Shown in pieces: positions 1-11,100 of a DNA stretch of 64,000 nt. The stretch comes from Verrucomicrobiia bacterium (GTDB lineage: Bacteria; Verrucomicrobiota; Verrucomicrobiia; Limisphaerales; CAIMTB01). The stretch lies in contig JAHCBA010000005.1 in assembly GCA_019634625.1 (NCBI GenBank), forward strand, positions 62,001 through 126,000, read 5' to 3'. The notes beneath the pieces are model-generated. The model saw only the letters and a program-made list of their open reading frames with translations, was not told where the DNA came from and did not search any database. The translations under genes and the position numbers were made by a program. Every line of letters starts with the position of its first letter. The stretch's first letter is position 1.

Positions 1-510
1 TTCCTCGCCAACATGGCGGCCGACCGGGAATCGGTGCTTCCTCCCGGCACCGTGGACCTGGCCGCCGTCACCCGAACCGTGACCGAGCGCAATCTCGAGG
101 CCGCGCGCCGCAAGGGCATCGCCATGCAGACGCACCTGCCCGGGCACCCGGTGAAGGGGTACGGCCACGCCGAATCCCTCGACCGGGTTCTCGACAACCT
201 GATCTCCAACGCCATCAAATTCTCCCCCCCGGGCCGCATGGTCGAGGTCTCGGTGGAAGACCATCCCGACTGGATCGAGTGCCGGGTGCGGGACCAGGGA
301 CCCGGGTTCCAACCGGAGGATCGCGCCAGGCTGTTCCAGCGCTACGGACGCCTCTCGGCCCGTCCGACCGCAGGGGAACCCTCCACCGGACTTGGCCTCG
401 CCATCTCGCACAAGCTGGTCACCGCGATGCACGGCGAAATCCGGGTCGAAGGCGAACCCGGCGAGGGCGCGCGGATCACCGTGCGCCTTCCCCGCCGCAA
501 CGTCCCGTGA
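1..510 (+). CDS. Sensor histidine kinase, C-terminal part (5' end outside window)
   Basis: The frame is open from base 1, so only the last 169 residues are present. They hold the end of a dimerisation helix and a complete HATPase domain: N box 'NLISNAIKFSPPG', G1 box 'DQGPGF', F-box region 'ARLFQRYGRLS' and G2 box 'STGLGLAI'. This is the ATP-binding catalytic half of a histidine kinase that would phosphorylate a response regulator. The NtrC-type regulator that starts 24 bases downstream on the same strand is the obvious partner. The sensor domain and phospho-acceptor histidine lie outside the window, so the stimulus cannot be guessed. Confidence 0.9.
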   Translation, partial: FLANMAADRESVLPPGTVDLAAVTRTVTERNLEAARRKGIAMQTHLPGHPVKGYGHAESLDRVLDNLISNAIKFSPPGRMVEVSVEDHPDWIECRVRDQGPGFQPEDRARLFQRYGRLSARPTAGEPSTGLGLAISHKLVTAMHGEIRVEGEPGEGARITVRLPRRNVP

Positions 511-534
511 CCGACCGCCCATACCCCCCACGCC

Positions 535-1905
535 ATGGACTTTCTGATCGTCGATGACGACCCCACCTTCCGGGAGGGGGCCACCCTGCTGGTTGAAGAG
601 GAGGGTCACTACGCCGAGGCCGTCGGATCGGGCGAGGCGGCGTTGACCCGGTTGAGGGAGGACCGGTTCGAGGCGGTCCTGCTGGACCTTCACCTCGGGG
701 CCGAGAACGGACTCGACGTGCTGTCCGACATCCTCAGGGCGCACCCCGGCATGCCGGTGGTCCTGTGCACGGCGGAGGGAACGGTGGCCCCGGCGGTTGA
801 GGCCATGCGCCGTGGCGCGGTGGATTACCTGGAAAAACCCTTCCGCCGGGACCACCTCCTGACCGTCGTCGCGCGATTGCAGCGCATCGGGCAACTGGAC
901 CAGCGCATCCGCCGCCTCGAACAGGAGGTCAGCGAAAGCCGGTCCGGCAGCCCCGAGCCGCTGTTCGACTTCAGCACGCCGGCCATGCGCGAAGTGATGG
1001 ATGTGCTGTCCCGCGCCGCGCCCACCCCGGCGTCGATACTCATCCTGGGCGAAAGCGGCACCGGCAAAGGCGTCGTTGCCCGGGAGGTCCATCACCAGAG
1101 CGATCTCCGGGACAGGGCGTTCGTGACCGTCAGTTGCCCAAGCCTCTCCCGCGAACTCCTCGAAAGCGACCTGTTCGGACACACGAAGGGCGCCTTCACC
1201 GGGGCGGTGAAGGATCACTGGGGCAAAGTCCGGGCCGCCGAAGGCGGCACGCTGTTCCTCGACGAAATCGGCGACCTCCCTGTCGAGATCCAACCGAAAC
1301 TCCTGCGCCTCCTCCAGGAACGTGAGTACGAGCGCCTCGGCGAAAACGTCACCCGCCAGGCCCGGGTCCGTGTCATCGCCGCCACCAATCGCGACCTGAA
1401 ACAGCGCGTCGCCGAGGGCCACTTCCGCGAGGACCTCTTCTTCCGCCTCAATGTCATCTCGGTCACCATGCCGCCGCTTCGGGCGCGTCAGGAGGACATC
1501 GTGCGTTTCGCCGGGCACTACCTGCGCCATTTCGCCGCCCAGTGCGGACGCCGGTTCGAAGGCTTCTCCGACGATGCAAGGGCCGAACTGATGAGGTACC
1601 CTTGGCCCGGCAACCTGCGCGAACTGCGCAACGCCATCGAGCGGGCCGCCATCCTCGCCCGCGGACAAACCGTCCACCTCGCGGACCTCCCCCTGGAACT
1701 GCGCGCTCCCGTCGAACCCGGTGCAGAAGCCGGTCCGGTGGACACCGACGAGATCCTCTCTCTCGACCGCCTCGAGGAGCGGGCCATCCGGCGGGCGCTG
1801 AAGCGGGCCTCGAGCCTGGCCCAGGCCGCCCAGTGGCTCGGCATCGACCAGGCCACCCTCTACCGGAAACGCAAGAAGCTGGGCCTGTCGGGGTCAGATC
1901 TGTGA
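535..1905 (+). CDS. Sigma-54-dependent response regulator (NtrC family)
   Basis: A 456-residue, three-domain activator. The receiver is residues 1-115, with acidic pocket 'DDD' at 7-9 and phospho-acceptor D51 in 'VLLDLHLG'. The AAA+ domain is about 145-385, with Walker A 'GESGTGKG' (172-179), the sigma-54 contact loop 'GAFTGA' (219-224) and Walker B 'GGTLFLDE' (237-244). A Fis-type helix-turn-helix lies near 425-450 ('AQAAQWLGIDQATLYRKRK'). It should hydrolyse ATP to open sigma-54 promoters once phosphorylated, probably by the kinase just upstream. The last four residues and the stop codon are read from a REP-like palindrome that begins at 1890, so the native C-terminus may have been altered. 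It is of normal family length. Confidence 0.95.
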   Translation: MDFLIVDDDPTFREGATLLVEEEGHYAEAVGSGEAALTRLREDRFEAVLLDLHLGAENGLDVLSDILRAHPGMPVVLCTAEGTVAPAVEAMRRGAVDYLEKPFRRDHLLTVVARLQRIGQLDQRIRRLEQEVSESRSGSPEPLFDFSTPAMREVMDVLSRAAPTPASILILGESGTGKGVVAREVHHQSDLRDRAFVTVSCPSLSRELLESDLFGHTKGAFTGAVKDHWGKVRAAEGGTLFLDEIGDLPVEIQPKLLRLLQEREYERLGENVTRQARVRVIAATNRDLKQRVAEGHFREDLFFRLNVISVTMPPLRARQEDIVRFAGHYLRHFAAQCGRRFEGFSDDARAELMRYPWPGNLRELRNAIERAAILARGQTVHLADLPLELRAPVEPGAEAGPVDTDEILSLDRLEERAIRRALKRASSLAQAAQWLGIDQATLYRKRKKLGLSGSDL

Positions 1906-1977
1906 ATTTGACATTTGGGCGCGCCCCCCCCCCCCGCGGGACCCTGCCCCATTTGTCAAAATCAGAGATGCGACCCC
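1890..1977. repeat. REP-like palindromic element overlapping a gene's 3' end
   Basis: The left arm starts GGGGTCAGATCTGTGAATTT and continues through TGACATTTGGG. The right arm, reverse-complemented, starts GGGGTCGCATCTCTGATTTT and continues through TGACAAATGGG. The arms flank a GC-rich centre holding a run of 12 C (1924-1935). The layout and the GGGGTC...TTTGACA ends resemble REP sequences mobilised by RAYT/Y1 transposases; that family link is from memory. The left arm lies inside the regulator gene and its TGTGA supplies that gene's stop. No transposase gene is nearby. Confidence 0.75.
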
Positions 1978-1989
1978 GCGGCCTTCAGA

Positions 1990-2502
1990 TCAGGGTGCGA
2001 TGCGTTCGCTCAACCATTTCCGGGCGCGATCGAGCCGCTCGCTCAAGCCATCGTAGGCGTTCACCGCACCCGTCCGGACTGCCTCCCACGACTCCTCGGT
2101 CGCGCTTTCCACGTTGTCCAGCATGCCTCGCAACGCCGAGGCCCTCGTGTCGATGTCCTCAAGGATCTCCTGGGACTCCTCCCGAACGTTGGCGCCGGCC
2201 CGCTCCGCCGACTCCGCAAGTTCGGCAAACCTGCGCTCCAGGGCCTGGACCTTGATCCGCATGGCTTCCACGAACTCCTGCTTTCGGGTGTAGGCGAATT
2301 CGCCGGTGGCGCTGAACGCCTCCTGGTATTGTCGCTGCACCTCGCCCGCCGTCGGCGAGGCCTGCGACCGATCCACGGCAGGAGGCGGCGAAGCATCGTC
2401 CTCCAAGCCGCAGCCTGCGGCCAGAACGAGTCCCGTCAGGACGGCACTCGCAGCGATCCATCGTCGGACACGGCGTCGCTGGGGATGGTGGTTGGGGCTC
2501 AT
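1990..2502 (-). CDS. Predicted lipoprotein, coiled-coil
   Basis: 170 residues from the ATG at 2502; an ATG at 2526 would add eight. A basic, hydrophobic leader ends in lipobox 'LAAGC', so the mature protein should be lipid-anchored at about Cys31. The rest is hydrophilic and strongly helical with heptad-like runs ('RIKVQALERRFAELAESAER'), suggesting a periplasmic coiled coil. I recognise no family. It is followed after a short gap upstream by the DUF1328 membrane peptide on the same strand; both may be small envelope or stress proteins, but that is inference from neighbourhood only. Confidence 0.7.
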   Translation of the reverse strand: MSPNHHPQRRRVRRWIAASAVLTGLVLAAGCGLEDDASPPPAVDRSQASPTAGEVQRQYQEAFSATGEFAYTRKQEFVEAMRIKVQALERRFAELAESAERAGANVREESQEILEDIDTRASALRGMLDNVESATEESWEAVRTGAVNAYDGLSERLDRARKWLSERIAP

Positions 2503-2570
2503 GGGAAGGACTGGCTTGGGAAGCATGGTTTTCACGGGTAGTGGGTAGGAAGGTTGAGGTGGGTCGCGGG

Positions 2571-2726
2571 TCAGGCATTCCGCCGGATCAGCGACACGAG
2601 GAAAAAGACGAGGAAGATGACGAAGAGGATCTGCGCGATTCCGGCGGCGGCGCCGGCAATGCCGGTAAAGCCCAAGGCTCCAGCGATCAAGGCAAGAACC
2701 AGGAAGGTCAGCGTCCAGTGCAACAT
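2571..2726 (-). CDS. DUF1328 (YtjA-like) small membrane protein
   Basis: A 51-residue protein beginning '[20 protein letters not shown]' and ending '[11 protein letters not shown]'. It is two hydrophobic helices around a Gly/Ala-rich centre '[18 protein letters not shown]'. Length and the conserved pattern (W near the start, GF-x-G-x-AG, final basic tail) match the DUF1328/YtjA family of small inner-membrane proteins, whose function is unknown; members are often found near stress-response genes. The ATG at 2726 fits the family start exactly, although a much longer open frame extends upstream. AAGGGTCCTT-type sequence just upstream is compatible with a ribosome binding site. Confidence 0.88.
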   Translation of the reverse strand: MLHWTLTFLVLALIAGALGFTGIAGAAAGIAQILFVIFLVFFLVSLIRRNA

Positions 2727-3020
2727 AAGGGTCCTTTCTTTCGGGTTGTCTTGGTACGGCGCTCCGGGTCCAACCGGAATCCGCACAATCTCCCGGTGCA
2801 AAGTTCGTGCCCAACCCGGTCTGGGGCCTAACCCGTTGCCGTTGCGGCCCCCTCCCCGTCGGAGATCCGGATCGCACCGTGGCGACCTGCCCGACCCACC
2901 GTCAGCCTTCGTGCATCCTGCAAGATCCCGACATGGGGATTCTGAAGAGCCCTGTTCCGACGACGACCTGCAACATCCGGGCGTCGCGTGGCTACAAGTC
3001 GGCCATGGCGTCGGCTTGCC

Positions 3021-3593
3021 ATGATCGACCGACAGGTTCACAAGAAGGCGATGCATCAGATGGACGCCACCAGCGCGAACGGCGAACGGACGCTCACTTC
3101 GAGAATGGATCACGAGCTGTCGCCCGGAAGACCCGGGCCTCCCGGACCGGGGAAGGAGCGCAGGGAAGCGGCCCCATTCGCGGCTGCCGGCGAATCCCAG
3201 GGCGCGCAAACCGCCGTCCCAAGGAATCCGCGCATCCTGTGCGTGGATGATGACGAAGCGATCGTCTTCATCACCTCGAGGGTGCTGGAACGGCTGGGAT
3301 ACCAGGTGACAGGCCTGTTGAACGCCCAGGTGGCGCTGCAGCAGTTCGAGGCGAGTCCGGACGCCTTCGATGTGGTGGTCACCGACCTGTCGATGCCCGG
3401 ATTGTCCGGCATCGAACTGGCCTCGGAATTGAGGCGCATCCGGCCGGACGTGCCCATGGTGCTGACCTCCGGCTGCATCCGCCCCGAGGACCTGGAAATG
3501 GCAACCCGACTGGGGCGGACCGAGGTGGTCGGCAAACCGAGCCCTCCGGAGGAACTGGACGCCGTTCTCCGGAGGTTGCTGGAAAGCCGGTAG
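3021..3593 (+). CDS. Single-domain response regulator (receiver only)
   Basis: 190 residues from the ATG at 3021 (a GTG at 2988 and ATGs at 3051 and 3060 are alternatives). The first 70 residues are low-complexity and proline-rich. A receiver domain follows: 'ILCVDDDEA' acidic pocket, phospho-acceptor Asp in '[10 protein letters not shown]', switch Ser in 'LTSG' and Lys in 'VVGKPS'. There is no output domain, so it probably relays phosphate or is bound directly by a partner. It is convergent with the NtrC-type gene that ends 9 bases downstream. The partner kinase is not identifiable here. Confidence 0.85.
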   Translation: MIDRQVHKKAMHQMDATSANGERTLTSRMDHELSPGRPGPPGPGKERREAAPFAAAGESQGAQTAVPRNPRILCVDDDEAIVFITSRVLERLGYQVTGLLNAQVALQQFEASPDAFDVVVTDLSMPGLSGIELASELRRIRPDVPMVLTSGCIRPEDLEMATRLGRTEVVGKPSPPEELDAVLRRLLESR

Positions 3594-3602
3594 GGCCGCC
3601 GC

Positions 3603-5084
<1,482 letters not shown>

Positions 5085-5162
5085 GAAACGTCCATCGGGC
5101 CCGCACGATATATCCGGGCCCGTCCAAGGAAAGCGTTTTGGACCGGCCACCTTGGGGGTGCC

Positions 5163-5297
5163 GTGCATCCCGGAGTTGTGGAGAGAGGTGCGAACTGCGC
5201 GAAACGTCGCCTCGGAGGGCCGAATTCCAAGAGGCCAGACCTGTGGGTGACCCGAAAGGCACGGACTCGCGGCTCCAGGTCCCCTCAAGCCACGGCC
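5163..5297. repeat. Interspersed palindromic element, copy A (degenerate)
   Basis: It begins GTGCATCCCGGAGTTGTGGA and continues with the family core 'CTCGGAGGGCCGAATTCCAA'; the right arm 'GGACTCGCGG' followed by 'CCCCTC' is decayed. It lies between the promoter side of the NtrC gene and the 3' end of the ceramidase-like gene. Other copies are at 38141, 41290 and 61166, with fragments at 11484 and 45686. No coding capacity of its own is evident. Confidence 0.75.
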
Positions 5298-5319
5298 TCA
5301 AGGCGGTTCGCAAGTCCGG

Positions 5320-6693
5320 TTAGGGCACGTCGAGGAGGCGCTGAAGCACCTCCGTCAGCACGCCCTCGACCTCGGGGGCGACATTGGAAGCCGGCGGGCT
5401 GGTCTCGTACCCGCCCTCGTCGTAGGCAATGGCCGTCCCGATGTATCCGGGTCCGTAGTCCCCGTACGCAGCCATGGCGACGAAAAGGTCCGGGCGCGCC
5501 GCCTTCGCCGCGAGCTGGTACTCGACAAACAATTCCCCGGGCAGATGGAGAATGCGGGCCGGGCCAAGGGCCAGGCAGCTCACGTCAACCCGGTGGCCGG
5601 ACTCGACACGCCGCAGCCAGGCGAGCTTGGAAGCCCCGCCGGTCAGGAAGAAAGTACCATCGCGGCCAGCCATCCGGGCTTCGAGATCGGCGATGGCAAG
5701 GTGCCGGGCCGGGGGCAGCGCCGTGGGGATCGAGGTCCATCCCACCCGACTGGCGTCGATCGGGGAGCGATCCGTGGCTTCCCAGGCGCGGCGCAGTCCG
5801 TCCGCCAGCCGTTCGGCGAGGAGCCCGCGGTTCTCCCGCGCGCCGTCGTTGTACTTGCCCGCCCCGAGATTGCCCCCTGCCCCGTTGAAATGAACGTGAA
5901 GCGCGTCCGGAACGGCCAGTTGCCGGAAGAACCGGGCCACTCCCGGGAAGTCGGGGTTCGGAATGCCGGTCCGGTAGTAGCTCTGGGGATGGACCGCGTA
6001 GTAGCTGAGCACCGCGAGGGGACGGTCGTGCTGCCAGAGACTGATCACCGAAACGATCGGGTCGATGGTGCCCTCGGGTTCGGCGCGAAGTTCGGGATCC
6101 CGGCAGGTGGTGTACCGGGTTGCCCGCACTTTGCCGTCGGAACCCAGAATTCGGCGATTCGAGGCCACTTCGAATACCGGCGCCTGACCAAGCCCGAGAT
6201 GGCTGATCGGCTCCGGCCGCGCCAAGGCCCGGCGCACCCCCACGTCGAGCCTGTCGAGGACCTCGCGGGCGAAGGTGCCGTCGTAGCTGCCCGGCTCGAG
6301 ACCAGCCTGGCGGAGCAGTCGTTCAGCACCGAAATCGCAGTGCGGCGCGTCGTGCTGGTGAAGCGCATGAACCGCCACCCGTTCCGGACGGGTGCCGGCG
6401 GCGCGGGCAAGGACTTGCCTGAAGACGTCGTGGCCTTCGTTGGCGATGCCGATCCAGTCGATGGCCATCAGGACGATCGGCTCCCCGGCGCCCACCAGCA
6501 CGATGCCGCGCGCGCGCAACCCGAGATCCCAACTGTTCGTGACTGGATCGTACGCCATGGCTGAACCGGGGGGGGGCGTGGCGTCCACATCGAAGGTGCC
6601 CAGACGCAGACCCGTCGCCGGCGCGGCCAGCGGGAGTCCGGAGCCGATCAGCCACAAACCTACAATCCAGCAACGAAGCAGGGAGGCGTGCAC
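5320..6693 (-). CDS. Secreted neutral/alkaline ceramidase-like hydrolase
   Basis: 457 residues from a GTG at 6693, chosen because a signal peptide follows at once ('LLRCWIVGLWLIGSGLPLAA'). The mature start 'GTFDVDATPPPGSAMAYD' and motifs 'IVLMAIDWIGIANEG', 'VHALHQHDAPH' and 'SYYAVHPQSYYR' are typical of the neutral/alkaline non-lysosomal ceramidase-like family common in Verrucomicrobiota and Planctomycetota, where the His cluster would bind catalytic zinc. The true substrate is unknown; many family members are not proven ceramidases. The frame is open upstream to a TTG at 6819 through a 36-bp tandem repeat, which I regard as non-coding. Confidence 0.78.
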   Translation of the reverse strand: MHASLLRCWIVGLWLIGSGLPLAAPATGLRLGTFDVDATPPPGSAMAYDPVTNSWDLGLRARGIVLVGAGEPIVLMAIDWIGIANEGHDVFRQVLARAAGTRPERVAVHALHQHDAPHCDFGAERLLRQAGLEPGSYDGTFAREVLDRLDVGVRRALARPEPISHLGLGQAPVFEVASNRRILGSDGKVRATRYTTCRDPELRAEPEGTIDPIVSVISLWQHDRPLAVLSYYAVHPQSYYRTGIPNPDFPGVARFFRQLAVPDALHVHFNGAGGNLGAGKYNDGARENRGLLAERLADGLRRAWEATDRSPIDASRVGWTSIPTALPPARHLAIADLEARMAGRDGTFFLTGGASKLAWLRRVESGHRVDVSCLALGPARILHLPGELFVEYQLAAKAARPDLFVAMAAYGDYGPGYIGTAIAYDEGGYETSPPASNVAPEVEGVLTEVLQRLLDVP

Positions 6694-6748
6694 GGCGGTA
6701 CGGTAACGCCCGTGCCGGCCGCAGGGAACCCTGCGATGGGGCGCGTCC

Positions 6749-6820
6749 GATAGCTCGCCAGGCTGCTTGTTGTTGATGTCCAACGATAGCTCGCCAGGCT
6801 GTTTGTTGTTGATGTCCAAT
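6749..6820. repeat. 36-bp tandem repeat, two copies
   Basis: Two adjacent 36-bp units (6749-6784 and 6785-6820) start GATAGCTCGCCAGGCTG and end TTGTTGATGTCCAA, with one internal and one terminal mismatch. On the minus strand they would read as a repeated peptide 'DINNKQPGELS' in the frame of the ceramidase-like gene, upstream of its signal peptide. Two copies only, with no known family. Confidence 0.85.
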
Positions 6821-7238
6821 ACCTAGTCAGTCTTTTATGTGTTGACCACGTATTCGATAGTAGGTCTGACTCATAGTTGTTGACACCGCACTCTCCTGCT
6901 GGGAATCCCGTCCGGCCGCCGGAGTTGACCTGCTCGCGGATCGTCAATCGCAATATGTCGGGCTTTTTATGCAACTGGGTCAGTGGTCAATAATTATTTG
7001 ACTGTCTTATCAAATGGAGCGCGGCTGAACGTCCATCCGGGTCGGTTGTTCCCCCAATGGTTTCTCCCAATATGCCCGCACTCCGCCGAGCCTTCCCCGG
7101 CACGGCAGTACGCCCCCCCAAGCCCCCAATAAGGACTCAACCATCCTCAAGCCGAATCGTTTGCCAAGGATTCGGGTGGAGGCTGGCGCTGCCGAGATTC
7201 CGCTTTCCGGCCGACGATCGGTCGGGGCTTGATGGGGC
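6821..7238. other. Intergenic region, AT-richer than surroundings
   Basis: Divergent spacer between the ceramidase-like gene and cdsA. Bases 6821-7010 are visibly richer in A/T, with several TTGAC motifs (for example near 6841, 6880 and 6924) and 'CAATAATTATTTGACTG' near 6990. It may hold promoters for either gene or be recently acquired DNA. I see no RNA gene, no credible open frame and no clear palindrome in it. Confidence 0.5.
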
Positions 7239-8138
7239 ATGTCCGCTGCCCCCGAAGCTCCGGCACCGAAGACCTCCGGTCCTACCCGCGGGCGCATTTT
7301 CGTGCGGCGCCTCGGCAGCACGGCGGCTCTATGGGCGGTGGTGCTCTGGACCGTGTTTTCCACCCGGCGGGACCTGACCGACTGGGTCTTCCTGGGGATG
7401 CTGATGGGCCTGACGTGGGTGGGGATGCGGGAGTTCTATGGCTGGGTTGGGCGACTCGGGAAAGCCTGCTTTCCCGGGTGGGGCGTCGGGCTGGGGCTGG
7501 GCATTGTGACGGTGCCGTATCTTGGGCAGATGGGGATTCTGGGCGGAGGCGACCTGGAAGGGCCGGCCATGGCGCTGGCCTTCCTGGCGCTGTGCGCGCG
7601 GCGCTTCCTGGCCCGGGACGTGACGGACGGTCTGGCCGCCCTGGCCACGACCTGGCTTGGATTGCTGTATGTGCCGTGGCTGCTGAACTTCATGGCCCGG
7701 ATCGTCCTCGACTCCGCCATCGATGGCCGCTGCTACCTCCTCTACTTCATCCTGGTGACCAAGTTCAGCGACCTCGGTGCCTATGTGACCGGTTCGCTAA
7801 TCGGCCGGCACAAGATGATTCCACGGATCAGCCCGGGGAAAACCTGGGAGGGTTTTGCCGGGGCGATCGCCTTTTCCACCGGCGCGAGCCTCGCCTTCAC
7901 CGCGACCGCTGGGGATCGATTGGCGGGCATGACCCTCATGCACGCCGCCCTGCTCGGCATCCTGTTGAGCGTGTCCGCGGTCCTGGGAGATCTGGTCGAG
8001 TCGCAGTTCAAGCGGGAGGCGGGCGTCAAGGATTCCGGGCAGTGGTTCCCCGGGATCGGAGGCGTCCTTGACCTGGTGGACAGCCTCCTGTTCAACGCAC
8101 CGCTGATGTACCTCTACCTACGGTTCGTGCTCACTTGA
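7239..8138 (+). CDS. cdsA: Phosphatidate cytidylyltransferase
   Basis: 299 residues, an integral membrane enzyme with about seven to eight hydrophobic segments. It makes CDP-diacylglycerol from phosphatidic acid and CTP, the branch point of phospholipid synthesis. The CTP-transferase signature is clear: 'KFSDLGAYVTGSLIGRHKM', 'PGKTWEG', then 'GDLVESQFKREAGVKDSG' and 'GGVLDLVDSLLF', whose Asp residues bind metal-CTP. The ATG at 7239 gives a cytosolic basic N-terminus. The last 8 bases overlap the end of the convergent dehydrogenase gene. None of its usual neighbours (uppS, dxr, rseP) is present. Confidence 0.93.
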   Translation: MSAAPEAPAPKTSGPTRGRIFVRRLGSTAALWAVVLWTVFSTRRDLTDWVFLGMLMGLTWVGMREFYGWVGRLGKACFPGWGVGLGLGIVTVPYLGQMGILGGGDLEGPAMALAFLALCARRFLARDVTDGLAALATTWLGLLYVPWLLNFMARIVLDSAIDGRCYLLYFILVTKFSDLGAYVTGSLIGRHKMIPRISPGKTWEGFAGAIAFSTGASLAFTATAGDRLAGMTLMHAALLGILLSVSAVLGDLVESQFKREAGVKDSGQWFPGIGGVLDLVDSLLFNAPLMYLYLRFVLT

Positions 8139-11100
8139 GGGCCACCGGGACGCCGTCCGTCAGGCAGGCGAGGAGATCCGCCAGTTCCTGAGGGGTGAGG
8201 GTTGTCTCGAAACCCTCGGGCATGAGGGATCGTGGTTCGGTGGTCTGCCGCAGGATGCGTTGGCGTGGGAGCGACGTTTCGAGACCGGATGCCTGCCGCA
8301 GAACGAGACCGTCGGCCGACTCCGAAACGATGACGCCGGTCAGCGACTCCCCGTCGGTGGTCTCGACCGTGGTGGCGAGGAAGGCGGAGGCGACTTCCCG
8401 GTTGGGATCCAGTATGCCCACCAGGAGCTTCTCCCGCGGTTGGGAACGCACACTCTCCAGATCGGGACCGAGGACGTGTCCGTATCCGGCGAGCCGGTGG
8501 CAGGGAGCGCACTGGGCCTGATGCACGGCGAAGCCGCGCCGCGGATCGGCAGGGAGATCCAGGGCGGCGAGCGCGGTGGCCAGGGCTTCAGTGCGCGACG
8601 GCGCTGGGGCCCCCAGCAATTCCATCGCGCGTTCGCGCCGGGCCGCATCGGGATGACGGCGGAGACCGGCGATCTGGGTGGCGGTCAGGTCGCGCGGGGT
8701 GAGAGTGCCGCCCGCCAGAGCGTCGAGAACGCGGTCCATCCCAGCGGGCCGGCGCAGGGTGATCTCCAGGGCGTCCAGGCGGGCCGGGGCCGCCAGTTGC
8801 GACCAGCGCGGGAGGAGGGCGTCCCAGGCGCGGGATTCGTCCGTTCGGAACAGGGCTTCCACCGCCGCGCGTGGCAGTTCAGTCGATCCGGCAAGGGTGG
8901 CGAGCAAGGCCAGGCGATCAAACCCGGAAGGAGTCGGCATCAGGCCGAGCCAGCGCACCGCATCGAGGCGATCGGCCAGGTCAGTGGCAGCCTCGGGGGA
9001 CGCGGCGAGGGTCAAAGCCAACGCATGGATGCCCTGCCATCGCGGGTCCCCGGGAACGAGGACGGCAGCCTCGGCGCCGGCCTGACGCAGCCCTTCGACG
9101 AAGCGCGTGGCCAGGTGAAGGACGGAGCGTTCCGGGGACCGCGCGAGGAGGACGTCCAGCATCGTGGCGCGTTCGTCGGGCCTGTTCCGACGCCCGAGGG
9201 TCCGGGCGAGAGCGGCCAGGGCGCCGGACCGGTGCGGAAGATCGTTGTCCCGAAGGAGCGCCCGGAAGAGCGCCAGCGTGTCGTCACCTGCCGACAGGAT
9301 CGCGGCCTCAACAATCCCCTGCTCCCGCGGCTGGCTGTCCGCCGTGCGGATCAGGCGGGCCAGTAGCGCGGTGCGTTGCGGGACCTGGAGGGTGCCGAGG
9401 GCGAAGGCGAGTTCGAGCCGGACGAACGGCTCGTCGCCGGCAAGGGCGGTCCATGTGGCGTCGTCGATCTCCGTGGGACCACGCCCGGTGAGGCGACGTT
9501 CGGCAAGGCGCACCGCGTGACGACGGACGGGTTCGGAAGCGTCGCCCAGGGCGCTGCCGAGGTCGGAGACCTGAAGCCCCCCGAGTGAGTCCAGCACGTA
9601 AAGGGCGTGGAGTCGGGCCATCGGGAACGCGGCGCCGCGCAGGGCGCCACGGAGCAGCGCCGGCGCTTCGGGATCCGCCCGTTCGAGGAGGAGACGGGCG
9701 GCGGTGTCACGATGCCAGCCGTTGGGATGCCCCAGCAGGGCGACGTACTCCGGGGTGGTGAGGCCGGCGAGCCCGACCTGACGGCGGATGGGTTGCTGGG
9801 CCGGGGCAACGCGATAGAGGCGGCCGAGGTCGTTGCCCGCATTGAGATCGAGGTGGCGTTTGAGGTTGGGCGGGAGCGACCACGGGTGTTCGATGATCTC
9901 CCGGTACATGTCGATGACCCACAGACAGCCGTCGGGGGCGTTGACGAAATCGACGGGGCGGAACCAGGTGTCACGGCTGGCCAGGAACTCCCGGTCACGT
10001 TCGTCAGAGGGCCGTTCGCCGATGAGCTCGCTGCCCTCGGCCCGGATCTTCTTGCGGTGAACGAGATTGCTCCCGCAGTCGGCGACGAAGGCGTCGTCGG
10101 CGAAATCGGGGCCGAAGGCGTCGCCCCGGTAGAGCGTGAGTCCGGTGGCGCTGGTGAAGTAGCCGCTGGATCGGCCACCCCCCTCGATGAGGCCGGCGAC
10201 CAAACCGGTCACGCGCCAGCGGGTGCGAATGATGCGCCAGGGTTCCTCGGGGCTGAGGCGGAACACCTCCGCGGCGGGTCCGTCGGCGGCGATGCTGACG
10301 CGGGCGGGTCCCAGGACGCCTGCGGTGTTCCGGGCGGCATGGTGCTCCTCGTACCGTGCCCATTGGAGGTGGTCGGAATTCGAGCAGAGGAACTTCCGGC
10401 CCGTGCTGTCGAAGCTCATGCCATGCTGGCCGCCGCCGGTCTCCGGTCGGAACTCCAGCGTGCGCGGATCCAGGGAGAAATCGCGTCCCCGCAAATCCCA
10501 GCTCCGTTCGGGATCGAGTGGCGGCAGGCCGGCTTTGGCGCGCCAGGCACGCGTGAAGGCGGAATCGACGGCACGGACCTGTCCGCCGCTCAAGCTGGAC
10601 GATCCGTGGATCCGGTTGTCGAGGCCCCAGCGGAACGAGTTCAGCATCGCCTGCACGTTGAGGCGGTTCGTGGCATACGGCGCGAACTGACTCGCGAACC
10701 CCGTGAAGACGATCTCGCGGAGGTCCGCGCGTCCGTCGCCCGTGGTGTCCTTGGCGTACCAGATGTCCGGCGTGGCCCCGACGAACACTCCGCCGTCCCA
10801 GCAGGCGATGGCGGTCGGCCACGGGAGGTCCTCCAGGAAAACCTCGCCCGTCTCGAAGTGGCCGTCGCCGTCGCGATCCTCGATGCGTCGGACGCGCCCA
10901 AGCTGTTCCGGGCGGCGCTCGGAGTAATCCCGCATCTCGATGACGAGTCCCCGCCCATGCTCATCGAACGCCAGCGCGATGGGGTCCACGACGGCGGGTT
11001 CGTGGGCGGCGAGTTCGATGCGGAACCCGGGTTTGACCACGAAAGCCGCCAGGGCTTCGCCCGGGTTCAGCGGCGGATACCGGGGAATCTCCTCCCGCTG

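Noticed and set aside
2727-3020. Possible small gene or RNA between the DUF1328 gene and the receiver gene
   Set aside because: Several frames are open but none has a conserved look. The region probably just holds two divergent promoters.
6749-6820. Integron attC-like site (a GTTGGAC core-like string in each repeat)
   Set aside because: A single GTTRRRY match occurs per repeat, with no paired RYYYAAC and no imperfect hairpin of attC size. No integrase or cassette genes are nearby.
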